A stretch of DNA of 33,704 bases from Minisyncoccota bacterium (GCA_028712565.1 JAQTPW010000008.1:1-33704), one strand, 5' to 3'; shown: positions 14,441-22,320, counted from the first letter of the stretch. Program-made: numbers and translations. The notes: generated by a model from the sequence alone, not told the origin.

Positions 14441-15679
14441 CTACAAGCTACTAGATACTTCGTTTATTTTTACCAATTTTGATTCTTTTTCGCTTCTTTT
14501 TTTAACTTCGACGCAATCTTTTTCCAAAGTCCTTTCGGAAACTACGATTCTTGTCGGGATCCCGATTAAATCGCATTCGGCAAATTTTTCTCCGGCGGTT
14601 TTATCCTCCCTATCGTCGTATAATACTTCTATTTTTTCTTCCTGCAAATTTTTATATAATTTTTCGGCTGCATTTTTTACTTTTTCGCTGCTCTCAATAG
14701 CTATTAAATGGACAGAAAATGGAGAAACTTCTTTTGGCCAAATAATCCCTTTTTCATCATTATAGATTTCTACAATAGTTCCCATTAATCTTCCCAACCC
14801 AATCCCATAGCACCCCATTATTATCGGATTTTCTTTTCCGTCTTTATCCCGGAACATAAAATCAAAAGGTTCGGAAAATCTTTTTCCCAATTTAAAAATA
14901 TTACCGACTTCTATTGATTTTTTAATTTCCAAATCTTTGCCGCCACATTCAGGACAGATGTGCTTTTCCTCTTCTATAATTTCTTTGTTAATGGCGAGGT
15001 CGCATTTTTTGCAAAAATATATTTCATCTTCTCCAGAAAGTGTTTCTGTTTGAAATTCATGAGAATATTTTGCAAAAGCGCCACCTGAAGCCAAGGTTAA
15101 AAAGGTCACTTTTTCCAAACCGCATCTTTTAAAAATTTTAAAATAAGCTGCCTTTACTTTTTCATAATATTCATCCAGATCCTCCTGGTTTTTATGGAAA
15201 GAATAAAGGTCTTTCATTGAAAACTCAATTCCCCGCAATAAACCTGATTTTGCCCTCAATTCATCACGAAATTTATTCTGAAATTGGTAAACATAGATGG
15301 GAAGGTCTTTGTAAGATTTAACAAATTTTTTAACCAAAGGAGTAATAATCTCTTCATGAGTCCAACCCAAGCTGAAATCTTTTCCCGCCCTATTTTGAAG
15401 TTTTAGCATTTCCGGATATTTCCACCTTCCTGTTTTTTCCCAATTTTCCTTCGGCAAAAGAGCCGGCAATAAAACTTCCTGGCCAGAAATGTTATTCATT
15501 TCCTCCCTTATTATATTTTCAATTTTTTTAAAAACCATAAGCCCTAAAGGCAGATAAGAATATACTCCCGACATCAATTTATCAATAAAGCCTGCCCGGA
15601 TTAAAAGCTGGGCGTTTTTGCTGGTTTCTTCTTTCGAAATCTCTTTCGAAATTTTTGTGAAAAGCTTTGATTGTTTCAT
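14441..15679 (-). CDS. proS: Prolyl-tRNA synthetase without INS editing domain
   Basis: Class II synthetase for proline. Motif 1 region LLIRAGFIDKLMSGVYSYLP, motif 2 FRDELRAKSGLLRGIEFSMK, motif 3 GCYGIGLGRLMGT, followed by an anticodon-binding domain (VHLIAIESS ... VVSERTLE). At 412 aa it is far shorter than the 570-aa bacterial form: the INS editing domain between motifs 2 and 3 is absent. In its place is a four-cysteine element, FCKKC (C223, C226) and CPEC (C242, C245), that looks like a zinc ribbon. It lies 1 nt from rseP, with which it should be co-transcribed. Confidence 0.94.
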   Translation of the reverse strand: MKQSKLFTKISKEISKEETSKNAQLLIRAGFIDKLMSGVYSYLPLGLMVFKKIENIIREEMNNISGQEVLLPALLPKENWEKTGRWKYPEMLKLQNRAGKDFSLGWTHEEIITPLVKKFVKSYKDLPIYVYQFQNKFRDELRAKSGLLRGIEFSMKDLYSFHKNQEDLDEYYEKVKAAYFKIFKRCGLEKVTFLTLASGGAFAKYSHEFQTETLSGEDEIYFCKKCDLAINKEIIEEEKHICPECGGKDLEIKKSIEVGNIFKLGKRFSEPFDFMFRDKDGKENPIIMGCYGIGLGRLMGTIVEIYNDEKGIIWPKEVSPFSVHLIAIESSEKVKNAAEKLYKNLQEEKIEVLYDDREDKTAGEKFAECDLIGIPTRIVVSERTLEKDCVEVKKRSEKESKLVKINEVSSSL

Positions 15680-15680
15680 A

Positions 15681-16706
15681 TTAGAATAAACGTATCACGT
15701 CTTTTATTGTTACAAAAATCATCAATAAAATTAACAAACTAAAAAATGCCGTAGTTAAAACTTGCTCCACTTTTTGGCTTACCGGTCTTTTCCTGACAGC
15801 TTCAATAATCAAAAACAAAAGTTTGCCTCCGTCCAAGCTTGGAATCGGCAAGACATTAAACATTGCAATATAAAGCGAAATCAAAGCAAAAAACAGCAAA
15901 AAAAACTGAGGGCCTTCCTTCAAAGCTGCAGAAAAAAGCGAGAAAGTCCCGACTGGCCCGGTCAATTCAACTCCAGTGGGCTGTCTTTTTATGGCTTTCG
16001 AAATTGCCCCGGCCCAGCCGGTTACAATATCAAAAGTGAATTCTGCAGTTCTTAGAAAACCTTTAAATGGAGCTTGATATAAAGGATAATTTCTTTGAGA
16101 TGGGCCGTAAGCCAAACTAATTCCCAAAGGCCCCTCTTCAGGGGGCGGAGACGCCCTTGGAGTAACAGAAATATTCAGATTCTCGCCGCCGCGCTGGATA
16201 TTTAAAACAATTTCTTTTCCTTTGTTATCATTAATAATATTTTGGACATCGCTGATTTTAAATATGTTTTTTTCATCTCCCAAAACTGAAGCAGAATTAA
16301 TGACATCTCCGGCTTTTAAAGATGCTAAAGCCGCAGGAGTATTATCTTTTACATAAGAAATTGCCACTCCGGTTGGAATTGCCGAAAAAATTATAAAAGA
16401 AATCAGCCAAAAAGAAATTACTCCAGCCAAAACTATAACAATTCTTTTCCAAATCGCTTTTTTAAAAAAACTGTCAGGATCTTCGGTATGCTCTACTTCC
16501 CCGGGCATTTTCACAAAAGCTCCCAAAGGCAAAAGATTCAAGGAATAAACGGTATCCCCTATTTTTTTTCCAAACAATCTTGGCGGAAAACCAATTCCAA
16601 ATTCATCAACTTTTACTCCAAAGCGCTTAGCGGCAATAAAATGGCCGAATTCATGAAGAACCACAAGCCCTAACAAGCTTATAAAAGCAATTATAATTAA
16701 AAACAT
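15681..16706 (-). CDS. rseP: Site-2 intramembrane metalloprotease RseP
   Basis: M50 family membrane protease that cleaves anti-sigma factors or leftover signal peptides. The zinc motif HEFGH is at 18-22 inside the first membrane helix, and the third ligand region is NVLPIPSLDGGKLL (D near 292). One PDZ-like domain lies between (about 120-190: KDNTPAALASLKAGDVI). The protein is 341 aa, shorter than the two-PDZ E. coli form. It sits between frr (4 nt upstream) and proS (1 nt downstream), a common bacterial neighbourhood. Confidence 0.93.
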   Translation of the reverse strand: MFLIIIAFISLLGLVVLHEFGHFIAAKRFGVKVDEFGIGFPPRLFGKKIGDTVYSLNLLPLGAFVKMPGEVEHTEDPDSFFKKAIWKRIVIVLAGVISFWLISFIIFSAIPTGVAISYVKDNTPAALASLKAGDVINSASVLGDEKNIFKISDVQNIINDNKGKEIVLNIQRGGENLNISVTPRASPPPEEGPLGISLAYGPSQRNYPLYQAPFKGFLRTAEFTFDIVTGWAGAISKAIKRQPTGVELTGPVGTFSLFSAALKEGPQFFLLFFALISLYIAMFNVLPIPSLDGGKLLFLIIEAVRKRPVSQKVEQVLTTAFFSLLILLMIFVTIKDVIRLF

Positions 16707-16710
16707 AAAG

Positions 16711-17265
16711 TTAAAATTCTATTTCTTTTTTCTTACGATCTCCCATTTCTTCAATTTTTTCATTAAATTCATCAACCATTTCCTGAAGCTCGTCTTTTGC
16801 CCTGAATTTGTCATCTTCTCTGATTTTCCCGTCCTTAAACCCTACTTGTATTTCTTCCCATGCTTCCTCTCTCCACTTTCTTATAGTTTTTCTGGCCTCC
16901 TCCTGCTTTTCTGAAAGCAAACGGAATAGGTCTTTTCTATATTCTTCGTTAACGCTTGGCAAATTTATCCTGATAAAATCTTTGTCAACAATTGGATTGG
17001 CCCCTATCCCGGTTCTTTCCAAAGCCGAAACAATTCCCGGAATATAAGATTTATCCCATGGCTGGATTGAAATTTGCCGCGGTTCTGGAACAGATATTGC
17101 GGCCAATTGTTTCAAGGGGAACATCTGGCCAAAGCAGTCAACAACAACATCTTCAACCAAAGACGGGCTCGCCCTTCCTGTTCTTATTTTTCCCAGTTCC
17201 CTGTCTAAAAAATTCACAACTTTTTCAAATTCGGGTTTTACTTTTTTTAAAATTTCTTGGTGCAT
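16711..17265 (-). CDS. frr: Ribosome recycling factor
   Basis: Splits post-termination ribosomes together with EF-G. The 184-aa protein has the diagnostic RTGRASPSLVEDVVVDCFG near the N-terminus, ISVPEPRQISIQPWDKSYI in domain II, and the long helical domain LLSEKQEEARKTIRKWREEA. It is first in the frr-rseP-proS unit. Its leader is an AT-only stretch without an SD. Confidence 0.96.
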   Translation of the reverse strand: MHQEILKKVKPEFEKVVNFLDRELGKIRTGRASPSLVEDVVVDCFGQMFPLKQLAAISVPEPRQISIQPWDKSYIPGIVSALERTGIGANPIVDKDFIRINLPSVNEEYRKDLFRLLSEKQEEARKTIRKWREEAWEEIQVGFKDGKIREDDKFRAKDELQEMVDEFNEKIEEMGDRKKKEIEF

Positions 17266-17317
17266 ATTTTTAAATTAAAAGTTTAAAAATTAAATTATTT
17301 TAAAGATAAAAATCCTG
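17266..17317 (-). repeat. Low-complexity A/T leader upstream of frr
   Basis: The holB-frr gap is almost pure A/T on the minus strand with repeated TTTTTAAACTTTTAATTTAA-type words, ending directly at the frr ATG. It is weaker than the other arrays and may be simple AT drift. Confidence 0.4.
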
Positions 17318-18199
17318 TTATAAATCCATCATTAATACTTCCAAAGCCAATCTAGGGTTAATATTGGTTGTTGAGGTTAAAAAAATAGTGGTTTGGATAT
17401 TTTTTAAGATATTCTTTAATTTTTCAAAAGTATATGTTTTTCGCAAAATGACCCAATTTTTCTTCAGTTTCATATTGGAAAGCAAAATATTCCTGAAATA
17501 TCCCAGCCAAATGTTTAGAGTCTCCCGCACATTCCCGCTATCTGCCAATTCCTTCGCATACCTGAAACGGAAAGCCAAATCCGAATCCAAAATTTCCGTT
17601 ATTTCCTTTATCTTTTTTTTAAATTTCCCCAATTTTTCAGGATCGGAAAGCAAGTTTATTGCGCTTCCCGGCCTTCCCATTGAAACTTCAGAAATTATAT
17701 TAACTTCTTTTTCTGCAAGGCCTTTTCCTCGCAAATAATTCTCAATTTCTTTTTTTTCTACGGGAAAAAATTTAATTTTTTGCACCCGCGACTTGATAGT
17801 CGGAAGCAAGGCTTCTGGAAAATCTGTAACTAGAATCAATATTGTATTTCCTTTTGGCTCCTCTAACGTTTTTAGAAAACAATTTTGTGCCTCGGTATTC
17901 ATTAAATGGGCGTTATCAATAATTGCGGCTTTAAAGGGCGCGGAAAACGGTTTTAACGACAACTTCCAGTTTAAATCTCTTATTTGCGAAATTTGGATTT
18001 CGGATTCAGCCGGCTCTACAAAAATAAAATCCGGGTGGCAGAAAAGATCCTCTCCAAAAGCCAATTTTAGAAATTCAACCGCAACGGTTTTTTTCCCCAA
18101 ATTTTCTTGCCCGCAAAAAAGATAGGCGTGGGAAAATTTTCCAGTTTTTATTAAATTTTCAAGCAATACCCAGTTCTTTTTGTGGCCTATAATTTTCAT
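17318..18199 (-). CDS. holB: DNA polymerase III delta' subunit (clamp loader)
   Basis: AAA+-like subunit of the clamp loader. It has HAYLFCGQENLGKKTVA (a P-loop altered to GKK), the Walker B-like region AAIIDNAHLMNTEAQNCFLK, the block TLEEPKGNTILILVT and SRVQ at the place of the SRC motif. The four-cysteine zinc module of DnaX and many delta' proteins is missing, as often in CPR. The 293-aa length fits. Its ATG overlaps the stop of the second mreB by one base (TAATG), so the two are coupled. DnaX is less likely because of the changed P-loop and the length. Confidence 0.85.
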   Translation of the reverse strand: MKIIGHKKNWVLLENLIKTGKFSHAYLFCGQENLGKKTVAVEFLKLAFGEDLFCHPDFIFVEPAESEIQISQIRDLNWKLSLKPFSAPFKAAIIDNAHLMNTEAQNCFLKTLEEPKGNTILILVTDFPEALLPTIKSRVQKIKFFPVEKKEIENYLRGKGLAEKEVNIISEVSMGRPGSAINLLSDPEKLGKFKKKIKEITEILDSDLAFRFRYAKELADSGNVRETLNIWLGYFRNILLSNMKLKKNWVILRKTYTFEKLKNILKNIQTTIFLTSTTNINPRLALEVLMMDL

Positions 18200-19218
18200 T
18201 AAGATTGACCAACTTTTTTACTCATTAAGCTTTTCTTGTAAATATCCAAATGTTCTAAAACCACGCCTGTTCCCTTGGCAACGCACAGCATGGGGTCGTC
18301 GGCTAAAAAGCACGGAACCCCGATTGACTGGGAGATCAATTCATCAATATTCCTTAAAAGCGCTCCACCGCCCGCCAAAACCATGCCCTTGTCCATAACA
18401 TCAGCTGATAATTCAGGCGGCGTATCTCTTAATACGGATTTTATCACTTGGATAATTTCAGTTAAGGTGTCGGTTACCGCTTCGCAAACCTCGCTTGAAG
18501 AAACTTTTATATTTCTTGGCAGGCCCAAAATCAAATCCCGGCCTCTTATTTCAATAAATTTCTCCTCTTTTTCCGGCAAAGCAGTCCCGATTTTTATTTT
18601 TATTTCTTCGGCTGTTTGATCTCCAATTGCCAAATTGTACTTTCTTTTGACATAATCAGCTATCGCTTGATCTAGTTTGTCTCCGGCAATTCTTACCGAA
18701 TGGCAAGTGACTATTCCTCCCAAAGAAATTACAGCCACTTCGCAAGTTCCCGCCCCCATATCAACAATCATATGGCCTGAACAGGAATTGATAGGAATCC
18801 CAGCTCCAATGGCTGACAAAATGGGCTCTTTTGCGATATAAACAGCTTTGGCTCCCGCCGCAGTCCCCGCCTCCACCACCGCTCTTCTTTCAGTAGAAGT
18901 AATTCCAGCCGGCACTCCGATTAATAATTCCGGTTTTAAAAATTTAAAAGCGCCGGCAACCCGGTCAATAAAATATTTCAGCATTGCTTGAGTTACCCGA
19001 TAATCGGCAATTACGCCGTCGCGGAGAGGCCTGTAAACTCTTATTGTATCAGGAGTCCTGCCTATCATTTCTTTTGCGGCGTTTCCAACTGCCAAAATCC
19101 GGTTATCTCCCAAGGTTACTGCGACAACCGAGGGCTCCCTTAAAACCGGGCCTTTTTTAGGAATAAAAACTATTGAATTTGAGGTTCCAAGATCTATTCC
19201 AATTTTTCTTGCAAACAT
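18199..19218 (-). CDS. mreB: Rod-shape protein MreB (paralogue 2)
   Basis: Second actin-like MreB in the window, 339 aa. Phosphate-1 is KIGIDLGTSNSIVFIPKKG, phosphate-2 HMIVDMGAGTCEVAVISLGG, adenosine motif DKGMVLAGGGALLRNIDE. Compared with paralogue 1 it keeps the textbook GGGALLRN and has a basic C-terminus (MSKKVGQS). It starts the transcript mreB-holB (then possibly frr-rseP-proS). Upstream, TTGCTA and TAAGAT 17 bp apart could be a weak promoter. One paralogue may act as an Mbl-like partner; the sequence does not say which. Confidence 0.94.
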   Translation of the reverse strand: MFARKIGIDLGTSNSIVFIPKKGPVLREPSVVAVTLGDNRILAVGNAAKEMIGRTPDTIRVYRPLRDGVIADYRVTQAMLKYFIDRVAGAFKFLKPELLIGVPAGITSTERRAVVEAGTAAGAKAVYIAKEPILSAIGAGIPINSCSGHMIVDMGAGTCEVAVISLGGIVTCHSVRIAGDKLDQAIADYVKRKYNLAIGDQTAEEIKIKIGTALPEKEEKFIEIRGRDLILGLPRNIKVSSSEVCEAVTDTLTEIIQVIKSVLRDTPPELSADVMDKGMVLAGGGALLRNIDELISQSIGVPCFLADDPMLCVAKGTGVVLEHLDIYKKSLMSKKVGQS

Positions 19219-19316
19219 ATTTTTTGCTTATTTATCTAACTTATCTTAACGCAAAATGCAAAGTTTAGCAAACTTTATAAAACCATTTTAGCAGATTTCT
19301 GTTCAAGAAAACAACC

Positions 19317-19345
19317 TTGAAAAAAAGTAAATCTTGAAGTATAAT
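19317..19345 (+). promoter_or_regulatory. Strong promoter of the PEGA gene
   Basis: -35 TTGAAA (19317-19322), 17-bp spacer, perfect -10 TATAAT (19340-19345). Transcription should start near 19352, so the word array that follows is the 5' untranslated leader. Confidence 0.85.
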
Positions 19346-19359
19346 TACAATAGCAACCT

Positions 19360-19443
19360 ATAGAAATTCATTAAAATTTACTCGCTCTGCTCGCGAAATT
19401 CGTTGCAATAAATTTCCATTAATTTCTATTAATTTCCATAAAA
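19360..19443 (+). repeat. Word array in the PEGA leader (family A)
   Basis: Repeats of AATTTCCATTAATTTCTATT with an inserted CGCTCTGCTCGCGAAATTCG; related to the array before gatB. Words on both strands give inverted-repeat potential. It lies between the promoter and the ATG. Confidence 0.7.
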
Positions 19444-19453
19444 TTTTCGCATT

Positions 19454-20725
19454 ATGTCTCGTAAAACTCGCACCATTTTGTTTTCCGTTTTTGTCTTTTT
19501 ATTTTTCATCATCTCCCCTGTTGCCGTCCTTTATTCGCAAGGATATAGATTTGATTTTGCGAACAAAAAAATTACCAAAACCGGAGGAATTTTTTTGAAG
19601 ATTTCACCAAAGCAGGCAGACATTTATATTGATGGAAAGCCTCTAAAGAAAACTGATTTTTTTTCCGGGTCCGCCCTTCTTGGAAATTTACTGCCCAAAA
19701 CCTATAAAATAAGCGTAAAAAAAGATGGGTTTCAAATCTGGGAGAAAAATCTTGAGGTGCAAGGAAAAGAAGTGACCGAAGCTAAAAATATAATTTTATT
19801 TCCTGAAAAGGCGCAGTTTTCTTTTCTATCAAAAGGAATTCAGGATTTTTGGGTATCTTCCGATGGCAAAAAAGTTGTCTTTAAAGAAACTGATTCAAAT
19901 GGTTGGGCGCTAAAATTATATAATTTGGAAAAAAATGTCAAAAGCCATCTGATTGGAGAAAAAGAAATTTATGCAAAAGGAGCTGATTTCACCAGTCTGG
20001 AGTGGTCGCAAGACCAAAAAGAATTATATCTGAAAGTTGTAATGAAAGAGCAGGAAAAAAATTTTGCTCTAAAATTAGACAGGACTCCGCCTGCTTTAGT
20101 TGAAAAAATAGCAACATCCTTGCCAGAGAATATAATTGTTTCCCAAAAATACAATAACGATGTTTACTATTTGAATAATTTGGGATACGTTTATAAATCC
20201 GATGCAACTTTTTCTCCCGAAGAAAAAATAAATGAAACCCCGTTTCCTGTCCAGCAGGAAACCGAATATAATTTAATAATATTCTCAAACTATATTTTCC
20301 TAAAAGAAAACCAAGCTTTGTATTCATTCAATTCCGATTCCAAATCTTTTGAAAAAATTTTTGAAGGGATTCGAGATTTAAAAATTTCTCCAGATAATAA
20401 AAAAATTGTTTATTCCTCCGATTCGGAAATCTGGGTCCTGTTTTTGGAAGACCAAAATGAGCAGCCCCAGAGAAACGCGGGAGAAAAAGTATTTTTGACC
20501 CGTTTTTCAGAAAACATCGGGGATGTTTTCTGGCTGAACTCTGATTATTTAATATTCAATATTGGAGATAAAATAAAAATCGCTGAAATCGATAACCGCG
20601 ACCGGGTTAATATCTACGATTTGGGAGAATTTACAAGCCCCAAAATATTTTTTGCCCAAAATTCAAAAAAATTATATTTTTTATCAAATGACAGCCTGTC
20701 ATTTTCAGAAAATCTAATTCCGTAA
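19454..20725 (+). CDS. Membrane-anchored PEGA-domain protein with beta-propeller repeats
   Basis: A 423-aa protein likely exposed outside the membrane. Residues 7-28 (TILFSVFVFLFFIISPVAVL) are a signal anchor. Residues about 42-95 form a PEGA domain (GGIFLKISPKQADIYIDGKP). After that come repeated segments such as FWVSSDGKKVVFKE, DLKISPDNKKIVYSSDSEIW and NSKKLYFLSND, typical of TolB/WD40-like propeller blades. PEGA proteins in other bacteria are linked to surface layers; no enzyme motif is visible. It has its own promoter and terminator and is one of two plus-strand genes. Function unknown. Confidence 0.8.
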   Translation: MSRKTRTILFSVFVFLFFIISPVAVLYSQGYRFDFANKKITKTGGIFLKISPKQADIYIDGKPLKKTDFFSGSALLGNLLPKTYKISVKKDGFQIWEKNLEVQGKEVTEAKNIILFPEKAQFSFLSKGIQDFWVSSDGKKVVFKETDSNGWALKLYNLEKNVKSHLIGEKEIYAKGADFTSLEWSQDQKELYLKVVMKEQEKNFALKLDRTPPALVEKIATSLPENIIVSQKYNNDVYYLNNLGYVYKSDATFSPEEKINETPFPVQQETEYNLIIFSNYIFLKENQALYSFNSDSKSFEKIFEGIRDLKISPDNKKIVYSSDSEIWVLFLEDQNEQPQRNAGEKVFLTRFSENIGDVFWLNSDYLIFNIGDKIKIAEIDNRDRVNIYDLGEFTSPKIFFAQNSKKLYFLSNDSLSFSENLIP

Positions 20726-20739
20726 TAATTTCAATTTTT

Positions 20740-20770
20740 AAAAAACACAGCATATTATGCTGTGTTTTTT
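20740..20770. terminator. Bidirectional rho-independent terminator
   Basis: Near-perfect palindrome AAAAAACACAGCATA/TATGCTGTGTTTTTT between the convergent PEGA and nuclease genes; both strands end in a T run, so it can serve both. Confidence 0.92.
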
Positions 20771-20788
20771 ACTTGAGATGATGTTGAA

Positions 20789-21472
20789 TTATGCTTTTTC
20801 TATTTTCTTCTTGAAATCCTCCCATTCTATTTCCCCACCATTGGCTAAAGTGCAAATTTCCTTAAAAGCGCAATATCTGCACTGCCAATCTTCAGAATAG
20901 GTTGGAATTCGGGATGGAATTATATTTTTGGCAATTTTATTTTTTAAATCGGCCAAATCCTTTAAAAGATTTTTTGCGAGAGTTGGATTATATTCAATTA
21001 CGAATTCTTTTAAATCAAGGCGGTCTTTATCAACATAAAGCAGCAGGCCTCTCGGAATTTTAAAAAAGTGGAGATAGAGCTGAAGCTGATTTATATTTTC
21101 TTCTTTTGCCTCGTCCAAATTCTTAAACACCATGCTGTTCATGCTTTTAATATCCAAAACATAAAGATTTTTGCCATCTGAAATAATGGCATCAGCCCTG
21201 CCGGAAATTAATTCCTGCGGAGGAATATTTACTTCCGACGCCACCACATGAACTTCTCTAATTGAAAGCAGGGGCTTCATTATAAGCTGATGCATATGGT
21301 CTCCGTGATCAAACATCCTTAAAATATTCGCGTTCATATCTTCTCTGGGAGCATTTTTGAATTTGAAAAAAACCGCTCGCGGGCACTTGCCGGCGTCGGT
21401 AATATAAAAATGCTGCTGTTCCCTATCCTTTTGTCTGTCCAAATAAAATTTATCGATTAATTCTTTAAGCAT
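20789..21472 (-). CDS. PD-(D/E)XK nuclease, Cas4/RecB-like, with Fe-S cysteines
   Basis: Nuclease of the Cas4/AddB-type fold. With the ATG at 21472 (the track start is a TTG 12 nt upstream) it has 227 aa. Motif II GRADAI (D94) and motif III LDIKS (D107, K109) form the metal site, and QLQLY is the Q-x3-Y-type helix. Four cysteines, C30 in GKCPRA and C198, C201, C207 in CRYCAFKEIC, match a 4Fe-4S clamp. Stand-alone members exist, and no cas gene or CRISPR array is in the window, so a CRISPR role is not supported. DNA repair or end resection is likelier. It lies convergent to the PEGA gene and 70 nt from the first structured repeat. Confidence 0.82.
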   Translation of the reverse strand: MLKELIDKFYLDRQKDREQQHFYITDAGKCPRAVFFKFKNAPREDMNANILRMFDHGDHMHQLIMKPLLSIREVHVVASEVNIPPQELISGRADAIISDGKNLYVLDIKSMNSMVFKNLDEAKEENINQLQLYLHFFKIPRGLLLYVDKDRLDLKEFVIEYNPTLAKNLLKDLADLKNKIAKNIIPSRIPTYSEDWQCRYCAFKEICTLANGGEIEWEDFKKKIEKA

Positions 21473-21542
21473 GACTGTATTCAATTATTTTAGCTCTTCT
21501 TGCAACAAAAAACAAGGACTATTTGCTTTGTTTTTTATTTTT

Positions 21543-21808
21543 TTCTTTAAAACGGGGCAACAAAGTTTTTACGGTAACCCCGTACAAATCTTTCGGGATT
21601 TTACAGGGCAAGCTTTCGCGAAGCTAATTTCTATTAAGCTCCGGAGGACAGTCCTCCGGAGGCTTTACAGAGGACTGTCCTCTGTAAGGCTTGGGCAAAG
21701 CATGGTCCCCGGCCTTTCAATAGAAAGGGCGGGGTTTGCCGTCGAGAATTTAGATAGTCCCGAGTCGCAGGAGTCGGGAACTATCGGTACCTGAAAACCT
21801 TATTACTG
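21543..21808. repeat. Structured direct repeat, copy 1 (with nested palindromes)
   Basis: The 105-nt core 21694-21798 differs at one position from 22424-22528. A 35-nt 5' box (21543-21577) matches 22378-22412 with three changes. Between box and core copy 1 has 116 nt, copy 2 only 11, so copy 1 seems to have gained about 105 nt carrying hairpins. Core hairpins: GGCAAA...TTTGCC enclosing CCTTTC-AATA-GAAAGG, and GATAGT-CCCGA...TCGGG-A-ACTATC. Outer segments GTTTTTA and TGAAAAC can close the structure. A further hairpin with arms TGCCATCCTCC and GGAGGGATTGGCA follows at 21824-21862. No coding content is credible (the plus ORF 21471-21794 is a shadow). I do not recognise a known RNA family. Confidence 0.75.
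21639..21687. repeat. Tandem palindromes with shared core GAGGAC-N-GTCCTC
   Basis: Two perfect 23-nt palindromes. The first has arms CTCCG/CGGAG, the second TTACA/TGTAA, around the same core GAGGACnGTCCTC. They lie in the extra DNA of repeat copy 1. Confidence 0.9.
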
Positions 21809-21912
21809 AGCGGATTATCTTTCTGCCATCCTCCTTCGCATAAAGCTTCGGAGGGATTGGCAAAAGCGCGTTAACGCCTTTACTACTGAAACGCTCATCT
21901 TTCTTCGGAAAT

Positions 21913-21941
21913 TTGACAAACTTTTCAAAATATGCTATGAC
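21913..21941 (+). promoter_or_regulatory. Promoter of the orphan gene
   Basis: Perfect -35 TTGACA (21913-21918), 17-bp spacer, -10 TATGAC (21936-21941). The expected start is about 18 nt before the ATG, leaving room for the SD AAAGGAGG (21951-21958). Confidence 0.8.
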
Positions 21942-21965
21942 TTTTTACAGAAAGGAGGAAATTAA

Positions 21966-22241
21966 ATGGCTTTGTACAAGAGAACTATTATAAAGGGAGG
22001 AGATCTGAGGCTTATCTGTATTGAAAAATTTGCGAAAGCACTGCAGCACATCGATTTGGTAAAACCGACACCGACACATCCTGACTCCGATACAATTGCC
22101 TGGGAAGTAAAACGGGCACCACTAGATCTTGGTCAATATCTGCTCATAGAGAACACGAATAATACATTAATTCTCACTCTCGTCACGGTAGATAATGTAG
22201 ACAGAATTGAAGAAAAGGAGATTTGCGAAACAACCATTTAG
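21966..22241 (+). CDS. Orphan 91-aa protein between two structured repeats
   Basis: Not recognised. A 91-aa soluble-looking protein with no membrane segment or cysteine cluster (two cysteines only: LICIEKF and EICETTI). A mixed alpha/beta pattern is suggested by MALYKRTIIKGGDLRLICIE and the late strands YLLIENTNNTLILTLVTVD. It is almost certainly expressed: a consensus promoter, a strong SD (AAAGGAGG) 7 nt before the ATG, and a terminator just after the stop form a complete one-gene unit. It is on plus, opposite to nearly all neighbours, and sits between two near-identical structured repeats. Its GC and SD use differ from neighbouring housekeeping genes, consistent with a cargo or acquired gene. 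Toxin, antitoxin or regulator are guesses without motif support. Confidence 0.75.
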   Translation: MALYKRTIIKGGDLRLICIEKFAKALQHIDLVKPTPTHPDSDTIAWEVKRAPLDLGQYLLIENTNNTLILTLVTVDNVDRIEEKEICETTI

Positions 22242-22267
22242 TTAGAAGACTAAATCCTCCGCTTCAT

Positions 22268-22320
22268 AGCACTGAAGGTTGAACAATTCAAGGTATTCTT
22301 GAATAACTTTCGGTGCTTTT
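22268..22320 (+). terminator. Terminator of the orphan gene
   Basis: A 13-pair stem AGCACTGAAGGTT/AACTTTCGGTGCT (two G-U) encloses a second hairpin ATTCAAG/CTTGAAT and is followed by TTTTATTTTC. Confidence 0.85.

Noticed and set aside
21471-21794. Plus-strand ORF of 107 aa
   Set aside because: Runs through structured repeat copy 1 and its palindromes; the copy-2 equivalent is not open.
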